Assembly: GCA_031362155.1 (NCBI GenBank)
Contig: JANLRZ010000245.1
Span: forward strand, 1-64,000
Origin: JAENVU01 sp031362155
Lineage (GTDB): Bacteria > Actinomycetota > Acidimicrobiia > IMCC26256 > JAENVU01
Length of the DNA stretch: 64,000 nucleotides
Direction of reading: 5' to 3'
In this document: piece after piece, positions 18,611 through 26,739 of the stretch
How positions within the stretch are numbered: the stretch's first letter is position 1
Layout of the letters: each line of letters begins with the position of its first letter
Translations under genes and position numbers: made by a program
The notes under the pieces: model-generated
The model's database searches: none
What the model was told of the DNA's origin: nothing
The model's input: only the letters and a program-made list of their open reading frames with translations

Positions 18611-19869
18611 TCGGCTACCTCCTCCGGGGATGGGGACCGTACCGCGACGGGCGCCGACGGGAGTTCGAGGGCATCGGCGAAGCGGGGGTTGCGGAGTTTC
18701 ATCACCACGAGTGCCGCCAGCATGAGGCCGGCCGCGATCAGGGTTGTTTCCCGGAGGCCGATGATGTCGGCGACCTGACCTTGGATCACCGAGCCGAGCG
18801 GGTAGAGCGATCCGAGCACCACGGCCAGCAGGCTGACCACCCGGCCGCGGATCTCGGCGGGTGAACGGATCTGGGCGATGCTCATGAAGCTCGACAACGC
18901 GCCGAAGTAAATGAGGCCGACGAAGAAGAGCGAGACGGCCGACGACCACAGGTTCGGCATGACGGCGTAGATCGCGAGCGCGGGCGGCAGCGCCCACAAC
19001 GCCACCAACATGACGCGTCGGCTGCCGAATCGGTGGGCGAGCTGGGCGAGACTGAGCGCCATGATGACGGCACCGATGCCTTGCGCGGTGATGAGGATGC
19101 CGGTCCCGTTGTCGCCTACCTTGAGCACGATGATGCTCATCGCCGGCACGAGCGCGATGAACGGTGCGGCGAGGAACGTGTTGATGAACATGTAGCCCAT
19201 GACGACCCGCAGACCGGGGTCGCGGCGCACGTACCCAACGCCCTGGCCGATCGCGGCGCGAATGGTCTGACCGTGATGGGGCCGCGGGGGAGGGAGTGTC
19301 AGCATCATCACCGCGGCGATCACCGCGAGGAAGCTGACGGCGTTGATGCCAAACGCCCACGCGTACCCCCCGATACCGATGACGACGGCGGCCAGCGCGG
19401 GCCCGAGGACTCTGCCCAGGTTCCACTGCGCGCTCGAGAGCGCCACCGCGCCGACCAGGTCTTCGGGCGGGACGAGATCGGGCAACAGTGACTGGTACGT
19501 CGGGAAGCCGATCGCCTGGGCACATCCGCTGGCGAACACGATGAGCGTCACGAGCGCGGGGCTCGGCGAACCGGTCGCAGCCAGGATCGTGAGCACGGTG
19601 GCCAATACGGTTTGGATCGACGTCGTGGTGATCAGGAGCGCCTTGCGCGGGAGTCGGTCGGCCAGCGCGCCACCAACGGGCCCGAGTATCGCTCCGGGCA
19701 GGAATCCGGCGGCGGCGACCAGGCCGGTCCACCCGGATTTGCCCGTCGCGTTGGTGACGTAGATCCCGATGCCGACGGTCTCCATCCACGTCCCGATGTT
19801 GGAGACGAACGCGCCGAACCAGAAGGCGGCAAAGACTCGATGTTTGAACGGTGCGAACGGGGAGGGCAT
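18607..19869 (-). CDS. MFS transporter (MFS_3-type, drug-efflux-like)
   Basis: A 420-aa membrane protein with about twelve hydrophobic segments, beginning PFAPFKHRVFAAFWFGAFVSN, the usual start of enterobactin-exporter/MFS_3 family proteins. The conserved loop motif GPVGGALADRLPRKALL lies between helices 2 and 3. It is coupled by an ATGA overlap to an enoyl-CoA hydratase, so it may move a carboxylate related to that pathway; export of a drug-like compound is the alternative. A weak TACCGT -10 candidate stands ten bases before the ATG. Confidence 0.88.
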   Translation of the reverse strand: MPSPFAPFKHRVFAAFWFGAFVSNIGTWMETVGIGIYVTNATGKSGWTGLVAAAGFLPGAILGPVGGALADRLPRKALLITTTSIQTVLATVLTILAATGSPSPALVTLIVFASGCAQAIGFPTYQSLLPDLVPPEDLVGAVALSSAQWNLGRVLGPALAAVVIGIGGYAWAFGINAVSFLAVIAAVMMLTLPPPRPHHGQTIRAAIGQGVGYVRRDPGLRVVMGYMFINTFLAAPFIALVPAMSIIVLKVGDNGTGILITAQGIGAVIMALSLAQLAHRFGSRRVMLVALWALPPALAIYAVMPNLWSSAVSLFFVGLIYFGALSSFMSIAQIRSPAEIRGRVVSLLAVVLGSLYPLGSVIQGQVADIIGLRETTLIAAGLMLAALVVMKLRNPRFADALELPSAPVAVRSPSPEEVAE

Positions 19870-19920
19870 CGGCCGCGGAACGGTAGCGTGATCGACTCAC
19901 GCGCCTCCGTTCCCCGTCTG

Positions 19921-20610
19921 CTACCCGTCGAAGTCGGTGGTCCGGGCCGTGAAGATCGGCATCACGACGAGTTCGCCGCGAGCCGGACCGACCCATTCCC
20001 ATGTGTCGAGCTGGGCCTGGCTTCGTCGGCCCGTCGACCCGCGCATGAGTTCGAAGGCCGAGATCCGTAGCGTGGAGGTCGGCTCGCTCTCGCCGTAGGT
20101 CTGGCTCCAAAGGTCGGTCTCGATGCGGATCGCACCGTGACCCGTCGGGCCGTTGAAGTCACCGATGCGATCGCCGAGCCATGCGCTTCCGATGTGCACC
20201 GCGGTGGAGTCCCGGGCTCCCGGCTGGCCGAGGGCGTCGCGCAGATCGTGTTCGTGGGTGCACGCGTCGAGGACAGCCTGGCCGCCCATGACGCCGAAGT
20301 CGGGAATCATGGGTTCGACCGTCACCGCGTTCTCGGCCCACTCGGTGAGCATCGTCTCGATCGGCGTCGTGGCGCGGGCATCGACCTGGGCTTGGGTCCA
20401 CTCATCGGTGGCGACACCGTCCAACCGGCCGGCGAGCACGTCGGCGGTCACCCCCACGAGGTGGGCGAGGACATCACGGACACGCCACTCCGGGGTCGCC
20501 GGCGCGATCGCATCGAGTTGTTCCGGCGTCGCGGCGCGGACGAGCTCGGTCACGCGCCCGCGGAGATCGGTGTACGCCGCACTGAGCGGAGGGAGCTGGG
20601 TCTCGGTCAT
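19921..20610 (-). CDS. TIGR03083-type (maleylpyruvate isomerase/DinB-like) protein
   Basis: A 229-aa actinobacterial protein with the N-terminal four-helix mycothiol-dependent maleylpyruvate-isomerase-like domain. Seen are PEWRVRDVLAHLVGVTADVL, a metal-ligand histidine in the LAHLVG segment, and ACTHEHDLRDALGQPGARD, which carries the His pair typical of the DinB/MDMPI fold. The family is thought to catalyse thiol (mycothiol)-dependent reactions, but the role of most members is unknown. The ATG at 20610 is chosen since the fold begins right after it. A smaller relative of the same superfamily lies at 27616-28164. Confidence 0.8.
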   Translation of the reverse strand: MTETQLPPLSAAYTDLRGRVTELVRAATPEQLDAIAPATPEWRVRDVLAHLVGVTADVLAGRLDGVATDEWTQAQVDARATTPIETMLTEWAENAVTVEPMIPDFGVMGGQAVLDACTHEHDLRDALGQPGARDSTAVHIGSAWLGDRIGDFNGPTGHGAIRIETDLWSQTYGESEPTSTLRISAFELMRGSTGRRSQAQLDTWEWVGPARGELVVMPIFTARTTDFDG

Positions 20611-20656
20611 GGTCGGCCTTTCGTCGGTGTGATTCGTACGTCGGCATCGGTTTGGA

Positions 20657-21907
20657 TCACGTCGCCGCTTGGATACGTTGCGCCGCGTCGCGCGCTCGGG
20701 CCCGCACTTCGGCCTCGCCCTCGACGTGGCGGTGCCGCATGAGGACGACCCCGTCGACCACCGTTGTGTCCACGACCGCACCCGAGCCGGAGTACACGAG
20801 TGCGTCGAGCAGGGGAGACGGCGTCATTTCGGCGCCGTGCTGGTCGACGAGGAGGAAGTCGGCCCGCGCGCCGACCGCGAGCGGGCTCCCACCGAGGGCG
20901 GGGGCTGCCGCCCCGGTCACGATTGCCCACGCATCGGGTGCGGGGAGGACGCGGGCGTCTGACTCGGTGTGCTTCTGGAGCAGGGTCAACAGCTTCAGCT
21001 CGGCCAGCAGGTCGAGCGAGTTGTTCGACGAGGCACCGTCGGTGCCGAGACCGATCGGGATCCCGGCGGCCCGCGCGCGCACGTACGGAAACGCGCGGCC
21101 GACGGCGAGCTTCATGTTCGAGGCCGGGTTGGTCACGATGGTCGCGCCCCGTTCGGAGATGAGTGCCAGTTCGGCATCATCGAGCCACACGCAGTGCGCG
21201 AGCACGGTGCGCTCGGTGAGCAGGCCGATGCGGTCGAGGTACTCCGCCGGTCGGCATCCGTGCGCGGCGAGGCAGTCGGTGACTTCACTCTCGATCTCGG
21301 AGAGGTGGATCTGCACCGGCGCGTCGTGCGCGGCCGACAGTTCGGCCACGATCCGCAGCGTCGGTTCGTCGACCGTATAGATCGCATGCGGTCCGAGACT
21401 CGGGGTGATCCTCGGGCCGAAACTCGCCAGTCGGGCGAGACCATCCGGTGCCGCATCGGGCCGCGCTTCTTCCGGCGCGCCCGGGAAGTTGAGGAAGACC
21501 TGGCTCACCGTGGCCCGCATCCCGCTGTCCTGCACGGCCCGTGCCGCGTCGAACTGGAACCAGTACATGTCCCAGAAGTGCGTGGTCCCCGAGCGGATCA
21601 TTTCCAGGCACGCGAGCCGGGTTCCCCAGTACACGTCGTCGGGCGTGACGCGGGCCTCGGCGGGCCAGATCCGGGTCTCCAGCCACTCCAGCAGGGGCAG
21701 GTCGTCGCCAAAGCCGCGCAACAGCGTCATCGCCGCGTGACCGTGGCCGTTCACGAGCCCGGGCGTGAGCGCGAGCCCGCCGGCGTCGAGGTGCTCGTCG
21801 TCGGGCATCGCGGTCACATCGGACCCGATCTCGGAAATGATGCCGTCGACCGCGCGCAGCCCGACGGTCTCGCCGTCCAACACCGCGTTCATGACCGTGA
21901 GCGTCAC
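20657..21907 (-). CDS. mtaD: 5'-methylthioadenosine/S-adenosylhomocysteine deaminase-like amidohydrolase
   Basis: Amidohydrolase of 416 aa. Metal and substrate motifs in order: NGHGHAAMTLLRG (HxH), LGPHAIYTV, VQIHLSE, VLAHCVWLDD and IGLGTDGASSNNSLDLL, the pattern of MtaD/SAH deaminases, which convert MTA or SAH to the inosine form. The GTG at 21907 overlaps the stop of the MTA phosphorylase gene (GTGA), fixing the start. Placement beside MTA phosphorylase supports methylthioadenosine handling rather than another amidohydrolase role such as chlorohydrolase. Confidence 0.87.
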   Translation of the reverse strand: MTLTVMNAVLDGETVGLRAVDGIISEIGSDVTAMPDDEHLDAGGLALTPGLVNGHGHAAMTLLRGFGDDLPLLEWLETRIWPAEARVTPDDVYWGTRLACLEMIRSGTTHFWDMYWFQFDAARAVQDSGMRATVSQVFLNFPGAPEEARPDAAPDGLARLASFGPRITPSLGPHAIYTVDEPTLRIVAELSAAHDAPVQIHLSEIESEVTDCLAAHGCRPAEYLDRIGLLTERTVLAHCVWLDDAELALISERGATIVTNPASNMKLAVGRAFPYVRARAAGIPIGLGTDGASSNNSLDLLAELKLLTLLQKHTESDARVLPAPDAWAIVTGAAAPALGGSPLAVGARADFLLVDQHGAEMTPSPLLDALVYSGSGAVVDTTVVDGVVLMRHRHVEGEAEVRARARDAAQRIQAAT

Positions 21908-22635
21908 GGTCGACCCAATGGTGCGAGTGCGGGGATCAGCGCGTCGAGGTCGGCGACGAGCCGGGCGCGATTGGTGGCAACGCCCGCCTCGAACTCGGCG
22001 ATAGTCAGGTCGGTGGCGCCGAGACCGTTGGCCAAGTTGTCGACGACGCAGATCGCGGCGTAGGCCACGCCGGCTTCGGCCGCCATGATGCACTCGGAGG
22101 CCACGGTCATACCGACGAGATCGGCCACCTGAGTCAACGCCCGCACCTCGGCGGGAGTCTCGAAGCGCGGGCCGCTCGTTTGTGCGTACACCCCGCCATC
22201 GTGGATCGCCGTGGTCGTGGTGGTGCGCCACGCGTCGAGCACCACACCGCGCCACGCCGGGTCGAACCCCGGAACGATGTGGCTGCGGGGATCGTCGAAG
22301 TAGCTCGTGGTCTCGCCGGGCGCGTAGAAGTCGTCGACGATCGCGCACGTGCCGACGGGCCAGTCCGTGCGCAGGCTTCCGACCGAAGAGATCGCGCAGA
22401 TCCGGTCGACATCAGCCTCGAGGAGGGCGGTGATGTGCGCCCGATGGTCGATGCGATGCGGCGGCGACCACGTGTCGAGCCCGTGCCGTTGCAACACGAT
22501 CGTGCCGCCCACGTCGGTGACCGCGACGCCACCGAACTCCACTCGAGTCCCACCCGCTGCGAACGCACTGTCGCGCAACGCGCTCCCGGCAATGACCGCC
22601 AACCGACCCACGGCGCTGAGCATGGCACGTTTCAC
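21904..22635 (-). CDS. Purine nucleoside phosphorylase family, probable MTA/MTI phosphorylase
   Basis: Phosphorolytic enzyme of the PNP/MTAP family: phosphate-binding segment after LAVIAGSAL, DVGGTIVLQRHG, PPHRIDHRAHITAL, and TSGPRFETPAEVRALTQVADLVGMTVASE, where the MTAP-type GMT follows. It would cleave methylthioadenosine or its deaminated form to the purine base and 5-methylthioribose-1-phosphate. The start is uncertain: GTG at 22635 has GAGGAG eight bases upstream; ATG at 22623 and GTG at 22644 are alternatives. It is translationally coupled to the deaminase gene downstream. Confidence 0.87.
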   Translation of the reverse strand: MKRAMLSAVGRLAVIAGSALRDSAFAAGGTRVEFGGVAVTDVGGTIVLQRHGLDTWSPPHRIDHRAHITALLEADVDRICAISSVGSLRTDWPVGTCAIVDDFYAPGETTSYFDDPRSHIVPGFDPAWRGVVLDAWRTTTTTAIHDGGVYAQTSGPRFETPAEVRALTQVADLVGMTVASECIMAAEAGVAYAAICVVDNLANGLGATDLTIAEFEAGVATNRARLVADLDALIPALAPLGRP

Positions 22636-22650
22636 CCACCCCACTCCTCA

Positions 22651-22759
22651 GCGTTTGGCAGCTGGTGGCGCGCTCCGCGCCAGGATCCGCCAAACGCCGA
22701 CGCCGACCCTGAGCGTTTGGCGGCTGGTGGCGCGCTCCGCGCCAAGATCCGCCAAGCGC
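22651..22759. repeat. Duplicated 47-bp nested palindrome
   Basis: Two 47-bp copies, 22651-22697 and 22713-22759, start 62 bases apart and differ at only a few positions. Each has outer arms GCGTTTGGC and GCCAAACGC (GCCAAGCGC in copy 2) and a complete inner palindrome TGGCGCG-CTC-CGCGCCA, so each can form a long hairpin or cruciform. They fill the spacer between the desaturase and MTA phosphorylase genes, just before the latter's ribosome binding site. They may be a REP-like element or a structured terminator; there is no T-tract. Confidence 0.8.
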
Positions 22760-22804
22760 TGCGGGGTGGGTCAGTGCGGGGTGGGTCAGTGCGGTGTGGG
22801 TGAG
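22760..22804. repeat. 15-bp tandem repeat, about three copies, at the desaturase 3' end
   Basis: TGCGGGGTGGGTCAG occurs at 22760 and 22775, and a diverged third copy (TGCGGTGTGGGTGAG) follows at 22790. The desaturase stop codon (22786-22788 on the minus strand) lies inside the second copy, so the repeat determines the last few residues and the termination point of that protein. It adjoins the palindrome array. Confidence 0.7.
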
Positions 22805-23751
22805 CCGGAGGCGAGGGCGCGCCAGAGGGCGGGGTAGTTCGGGTACTCGAGGCCGGGCTGGATGTAACCGGAGCGGATCAGCTCTTCGTGCAGGCGCGGC
22901 AGGTTGCGCATCGGGATGCCCGAGTCGACGTGGTGGGCGAGGTGCCAGCCGGTGAAGTACGGGACGATCGTGAGCCGAGCCGGCCAGTGCTGGCGCACCG
23001 AGTGGGTGGTCTCGCGGCGGTCGGCCGAGTGCTTCATCCCGCCGTGCTCGGCGATGCCGCGCAGTCGGTTGATGACCCGCCAGACCGTGAGATGCGGTAG
23101 GAACCAGAGAATGAAGTACATCCACGGGTGACCGAACGCAGTGAACAGCCCGATCATGACCAGCTGCACCGCCACGACGCCGCGTGCCTGGCCCCGCACC
23201 TTCTCGTCTGGCGCGGTTACCCCGCGGAACAGGCCCTTCGTGAGCTTCCATCCGGTGATGCCGAGCGCGTCTCGACGCAGCTTGCGCATCATCGAGTCCC
23301 GCGGGATCGGGTAGCCGCGATACAGCGGGATGTCGGGCTCGTTCGGTCCGAACTCCTCCCGGTGGTGGGCCATGTGGCCGCGGCGGTAGAGGTCGATGGG
23401 TACGAACGCCGGGAAGGCGATGAACCACTTCCCGAAGAAGTCGTTCGCCTTGCGGTTCTTGAAGAGCAATCGGTGCGCCGCTTCGTGCATGAAGATCGCG
23501 AACCGCGCGTGGATCGGACCCATGACGAAGAATGCTGCGATCCACACGACGACGTTGTTCGCCCACGCGACGGTCACGAAGATCCCGATCGTGACGGCGT
23601 AGAGCACGAGCGCGTTGATCACGTTGTGCAGGGTCGGGATGCGGCGGAGTTCCTCTCGCAGCTCGGGCTTGGGTTTCCCCGATGGCGCGATTGGGCTCTC
23701 GACGCTCGGCGCGATGAGGAGACCGGGTGGAGGAATGACGGTGGCGGTCAC
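22786..23751 (-). CDS. Membrane fatty acid desaturase/hydroxylase family protein
   Basis: Integral-membrane di-iron enzyme of about 321 aa. The three histidine boxes are HEAAH, HMAHH and HLAHH, the last followed by the family's VDSGIPMRNLPRLHEEL, and hydrophobic helices flank the first box. Such enzymes introduce double bonds or hydroxyls into acyl chains or carotenoid-like substrates using O2. The GTG at 23751 (VTATVIPPPG) is the likely start; the longer frame crosses the divergent promoter. The neighbouring, divergent PaaX-like gene may regulate it. Confidence 0.87.
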   Translation of the reverse strand: MTATVIPPPGLLIAPSVESPIAPSGKPKPELREELRRIPTLHNVINALVLYAVTIGIFVTVAWANNVVVWIAAFFVMGPIHARFAIFMHEAAHRLLFKNRKANDFFGKWFIAFPAFVPIDLYRRGHMAHHREEFGPNEPDIPLYRGYPIPRDSMMRKLRRDALGITGWKLTKGLFRGVTAPDEKVRGQARGVVAVQLVMIGLFTAFGHPWMYFILWFLPHLTVWRVINRLRGIAEHGGMKHSADRRETTHSVRQHWPARLTIVPYFTGWHLAHHVDSGIPMRNLPRLHEELIRSGYIQPGLEYPNYPALWRALASGSPTPH

Positions 23752-23779
23752 GGCGATGACGTTACAATGATTACAACAA
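23752..23779. promoter_or_regulatory. AT-rich divergent promoter/operator between desaturase and PaaX-like gene
   Basis: This 28-bp spacer is markedly AT-rich for the region. It holds TTACAA twice (23762-23767 and 23771-23776), nine bases apart. TACAAT at 23763-23768 would serve as a -10 box for the plus-strand regulator, giving a very short leader. The same bases read in reverse (TTGTAA) lie close to the desaturase start. A regulator bound here would control both genes. Confidence 0.5.
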
Positions 23780-24562
23780 ATGGTGCAATCACGTAATAGT
23801 TTCGAACTGGCCGGCGAGCGAGCACGGCCACTCTCGGCTCGATCAGTCATGGCCAGCTTGCTGCTCGGGCGCCGATCGGCGCGGGCCTCGGGGCCGGATC
23901 TGGTGCGCTGGTGTGCCCTGTTCGGGATCGCGCCCGGGACCGCTCGCGTCGCGCTCCATCGGATGACGACCGCCGGGGAGTTGGAACGCAACCACTCTGG
24001 CTTCTATGTGCTGGTCGGCTCGCTGGCGCAGCGTCAGCGTGAACAGCAGTCGAGCCTCGGGGCCCGACCCGCCCGTTGGGACGGCTCGTGGCGGATGGCG
24101 ATCGCGGTCGGCGATGCGCGCCCGGCGGGAGTCCGGGCCGACGTCCGGCTCGCGTTGAAGCGGGCCCGGCTGGCCGAGTGGCGCGAGGGCGTATGGATCC
24201 GACCCGCCAACGTTCCCGATCTCGTCGAGGATCCGCGGTGCGCGTGGCTCGACGCGCGGCCCGATGCGGATCCAGTGGCGTTGGCCGATGACCTCTTTGC
24301 CCCGCGAGTGTGGCGAGCGCGGGCCGACGGGCTGCTGACGCAGTTGCACCGGGCGACCGACGCGGTGCGGAGTGATCGCGAGGAGGCGATCACCGACGCG
24401 TTCCTCGCCGGCGCCGCCGCGCTCCGGCACATCCGCGCCGATCCGTGGCTGCCCGCGGCGCTGCTTCCCGAGCCGTGGCCGGGCGGGGCGTTGCGGGCGG
24501 CCTATCGCACGTACCGAACCGAGTTCGACACCTTGGCGCGCGAATGGTTCCGCGCGTCGTGA
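23780..24562 (+). CDS. PaaX-family transcriptional regulator
   Basis: A 260-aa protein with the PaaX layout: N-terminal winged helix (about residues 20-85, LSARSVMASLLLGRRSARAS and GTARVALHRMTTAGELER), a middle PaaX domain, and the diagnostic C terminus DPWLPAALLPEPWPGGALRA followed by YRTYR. PaaX repressors sense phenylacetyl-CoA, but no phenylacetate genes are in the window, so this one probably senses another acyl-CoA. It is divergent from a fatty acid desaturase with 28 bp between starts, making autoregulation and desaturase control the simplest reading. Confidence 0.88.
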   Translation: MVQSRNSFELAGERARPLSARSVMASLLLGRRSARASGPDLVRWCALFGIAPGTARVALHRMTTAGELERNHSGFYVLVGSLAQRQREQQSSLGARPARWDGSWRMAIAVGDARPAGVRADVRLALKRARLAEWREGVWIRPANVPDLVEDPRCAWLDARPDADPVALADDLFAPRVWRARADGLLTQLHRATDAVRSDREEAITDAFLAGAAALRHIRADPWLPAALLPEPWPGGALRAAYRTYRTEFDTLAREWFRAS

Positions 24563-24563
24563 A

Positions 24564-25424
24564 TCAGTAGCGGAGGTCGGCAACGAGACCGAAGTGGTCC
24601 GAGCCGTAGACGCCGTCGACCGGTTCGTCGCCGAGCAGTTCGGCGTGGACGGGGTGACCGACGCCACCGAGCTTCGGGTGACCGACGAGGAGATAGTCGA
24701 TCCGGCGATCGACGTCGAGGCTCGTGGCTGCCCACGGATTCGTGTTGGACCACGTGTAGCCCGGGCCGTCGCCGGCGTGTACCCAGGCGTCGCGGAACCA
24801 GATCCCGGGAACCGGGACGGCCGCGTGCCCCGTGAGCATGCGGATCTCGTCGGTGTCGGGCGCCGCGTTCAGATCACCACCGAGGATCGCGGGGAACGCC
24901 CGCGGTCGCGTCTCACGGGCGAACTCCGCGATGGCGCGAACCTGCTCCTGGCGAATGGCACCGTGGTCCTCGCGCCAGGACAGGTGGGCGCAGAAGACCT
25001 GGATGAGCCCGCGCGGCCCGTCAATCTCGGCGAAAACGCAGAGGCGTTCCTCGCCCTCGTCGTCGCGCGCACCATTGGGCGCCTCGCGTGGGAGCGTCCG
25101 GACCTCCGAACGAACGATCGGCCACCGGCTGAGGATCGCGTTTCCGGCGTGCACGCCGTCGGCGAAAGTCAGGTTCGATGCCCAGACGTGCTCGTAGCCG
25201 CCGAGCGCCTGCGCAAGTTCTTCGGCTTGGGATCGACCCGCGGGGTCCTCCCACACTTCGACGAGCAGTGCGATGTCGGGCGCGGCGGCGCGGAGCTGGG
25301 CTTCGATGATCGGGCCTCGCACCGGCCACGCGGCATAGGTGGCCCACAGATTCCAGGCCGCCACCCGCACCGTGGTGCCGACGAGCGGCCCGAACCCCGG
25401 ATCGAACGGTTCGAGACTGGTCAC
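24564..25424 (-). CDS. Endonuclease/exonuclease/phosphatase (EEP) family hydrolase
   Basis: A 286-aa metal-dependent hydrolase of the EEP (DNase I-like) fold. Motifs: VRVAAWNLWA with the metal-binding Asn, LLVEVWEDP with catalytic Glu, CAHLSW, ILGGDLNAAPDTDE with Asp and Asn, and the terminal GSDHFGLVADL with the SDH triad. No signal peptide is visible. Substrates in the family range from nucleic acids to phospholipids, and nothing here discriminates. The GTG start is supported by TAGGTT exactly six bases upstream (leaderless). It converges with the PaaX-like gene with one base between. Confidence 0.88.
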   Translation of the reverse strand: MTSLEPFDPGFGPLVGTTVRVAAWNLWATYAAWPVRGPIIEAQLRAAAPDIALLVEVWEDPAGRSQAEELAQALGGYEHVWASNLTFADGVHAGNAILSRWPIVRSEVRTLPREAPNGARDDEGEERLCVFAEIDGPRGLIQVFCAHLSWREDHGAIRQEQVRAIAEFARETRPRAFPAILGGDLNAAPDTDEIRMLTGHAAVPVPGIWFRDAWVHAGDGPGYTWSNTNPWAATSLDVDRRIDYLLVGHPKLGGVGHPVHAELLGDEPVDGVYGSDHFGLVADLRY

Positions 25425-25468
25425 GACCCGAACCTAGATCGCGCGGTCCGGTCGTGCTGCGGGTGGCC

Positions 25469-26713
25469 TCAGCCGCCGGGTGTGAACGAGCAGGGCATGC
25501 GCTTGATCCCGTGAATGAACGCCGACTGCAGGATTGCCGGCTCGGCCGTGATCTCCAGGTCGGGGAGGCGGCGGAAGAGCTCGTCGAACATCACCCGGAT
25601 CTCGCGCCGGGCCAGGTTGGCGCCGAGACAGAAATGCGGGCCGCCGCCTCCGTACCCGAAGTGCGCGTTGGGCGACCGGGTGATGTCGAACGTATATGGG
25701 TCGGTGAAGTGACGCTCGTCGCGATTCGCGGAGTTGAACCACATGACGATCTTCTCGCCTTCCTCGATCGACTGACCGCTGATCTCAGTGTCGGCGGTCG
25801 CGGTTCGGCGGAAGTGGGTGACCGGCGTGCCCCACCGCACGATCTCCTCGACGGCGTCTTGTGCGTACCGGTCGAAGTCGGTGCGCCATAAGGCCTTCTG
25901 GTCCGGGTTGTTCTGGAGCGCCCACATGCCGTGACTGATGGCGGTACGGGTCGTCTCGTTGCCGGCCACGACCAAAAGGATGAAGAACGACGCGAACTCG
26001 GCCACGGTCAGCCGTTCGCCGTCGACTTCGGCGTGCATCAGGATCGACGTGATGTCGTCGGTGGGACTCGCGAGCCGATGCTCGCCGATCTCCATCGCCA
26101 TCTGGTGCAGCGTCATGAACGCAGCCATCAGGTCTTCGAAGGACTGCACGTACTCGGGGTCACCGACGCCGAGGATCACGTTGCTCGCGGCGAACACCTC
26201 GGGTTCGCGAGATGGGGGTACCCCCACCATGTCGCAGACAACCTGGAGGGGAAGCGGCGCCGCGATCTCGGCGACGAAATCGCACTGACCTTTCTCCACG
26301 ACCGCGTCGACTACCGATGTCGCGCGGACCTCCACCTGATCGAGGATCTTGTTCAGCGCTTTGGGCGTGAAGCCCGCGGAGATGAGGTTGCGCAACTTCT
26401 TGTGGCGCGGGTCGTCCATGTTGATGATCGACCCGATGAAGTCGGCGATCTCGGGCGGGATATCGATGAGGTTGGTGCCACCGCGGCTCGAGCAGAAGAG
26501 TTCGGGATGACGGCTCGCGTACATCACGTCGTCGTATCGCGTCAGCGCCCAATACCCGGGGGCCGGGGGCGTGCCCTCCAGTTCCGGTGCCGGATGAAAG
26601 CTGATCGGGTGTTCGTCACGCAGAAATCGAAATACGTTCTCGCGCTCGGCGTCGGGTGCGGCCCAGAGTTCGGGAGCGCTGAGGTTGATATCGGCGATGG
26701 ACAGGTTGGTCAT
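25469..26713 (-). CDS. Cytochrome P450
   Basis: Haem-thiolate monooxygenase of 414 aa with complete motifs: I-helix LLVVAGNETTRTAISHGM, K-helix region EEIVRWGTPVTHFRRTA, and haem loop FGYGGGGPHFCLGANLAR, with Cys362 as the iron ligand. The sequence style resembles actinobacterial CYP125/142/124-type enzymes that oxidise steroids, terpenes or alkyl chains. No ferredoxin gene is adjacent. A minus-strand TACCGT lies seven bases before the ATG, and this -10 shares its TA with that of the divergent LLM gene. Confidence 0.94.
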   Translation of the reverse strand: MTNLSIADINLSAPELWAAPDAERENVFRFLRDEHPISFHPAPELEGTPPAPGYWALTRYDDVMYASRHPELFCSSRGGTNLIDIPPEIADFIGSIINMDDPRHKKLRNLISAGFTPKALNKILDQVEVRATSVVDAVVEKGQCDFVAEIAAPLPLQVVCDMVGVPPSREPEVFAASNVILGVGDPEYVQSFEDLMAAFMTLHQMAMEIGEHRLASPTDDITSILMHAEVDGERLTVAEFASFFILLVVAGNETTRTAISHGMWALQNNPDQKALWRTDFDRYAQDAVEEIVRWGTPVTHFRRTATADTEISGQSIEEGEKIVMWFNSANRDERHFTDPYTFDITRSPNAHFGYGGGGPHFCLGANLARREIRVMFDELFRRLPDLEITAEPAILQSAFIHGIKRMPCSFTPGG

Positions 26714-26720
26714 GGCTTCG

Positions 26721-26730
26721 ACGGTAGCGT
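26721..26730. promoter_or_regulatory. Overlapping divergent -10 elements (P450 / LLM oxidoreductase)
   Basis: In ACGGTAGCGT the plus strand gives TAGCGT (26725-26730, nine bases before the LLM ATG) and the minus strand gives TACCGT (26726-26721, seven bases before the P450 ATG). The two hexamers share the central TA. Only 26 bases separate the two start codons, so both transcripts must be nearly leaderless and their initiation is probably mutually exclusive. Confidence 0.5.
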
Positions 26731-26739
26731 GCCGAGCCG

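Noticed and set aside
17843..20110. A 755-aa frame ending in enoyl-CoA hydratase
   Set aside because: The N-terminal 500 residues lie across the MFS transporter in another frame and are Arg/Pro-rich nonsense; the real start is the ATG at 18610.
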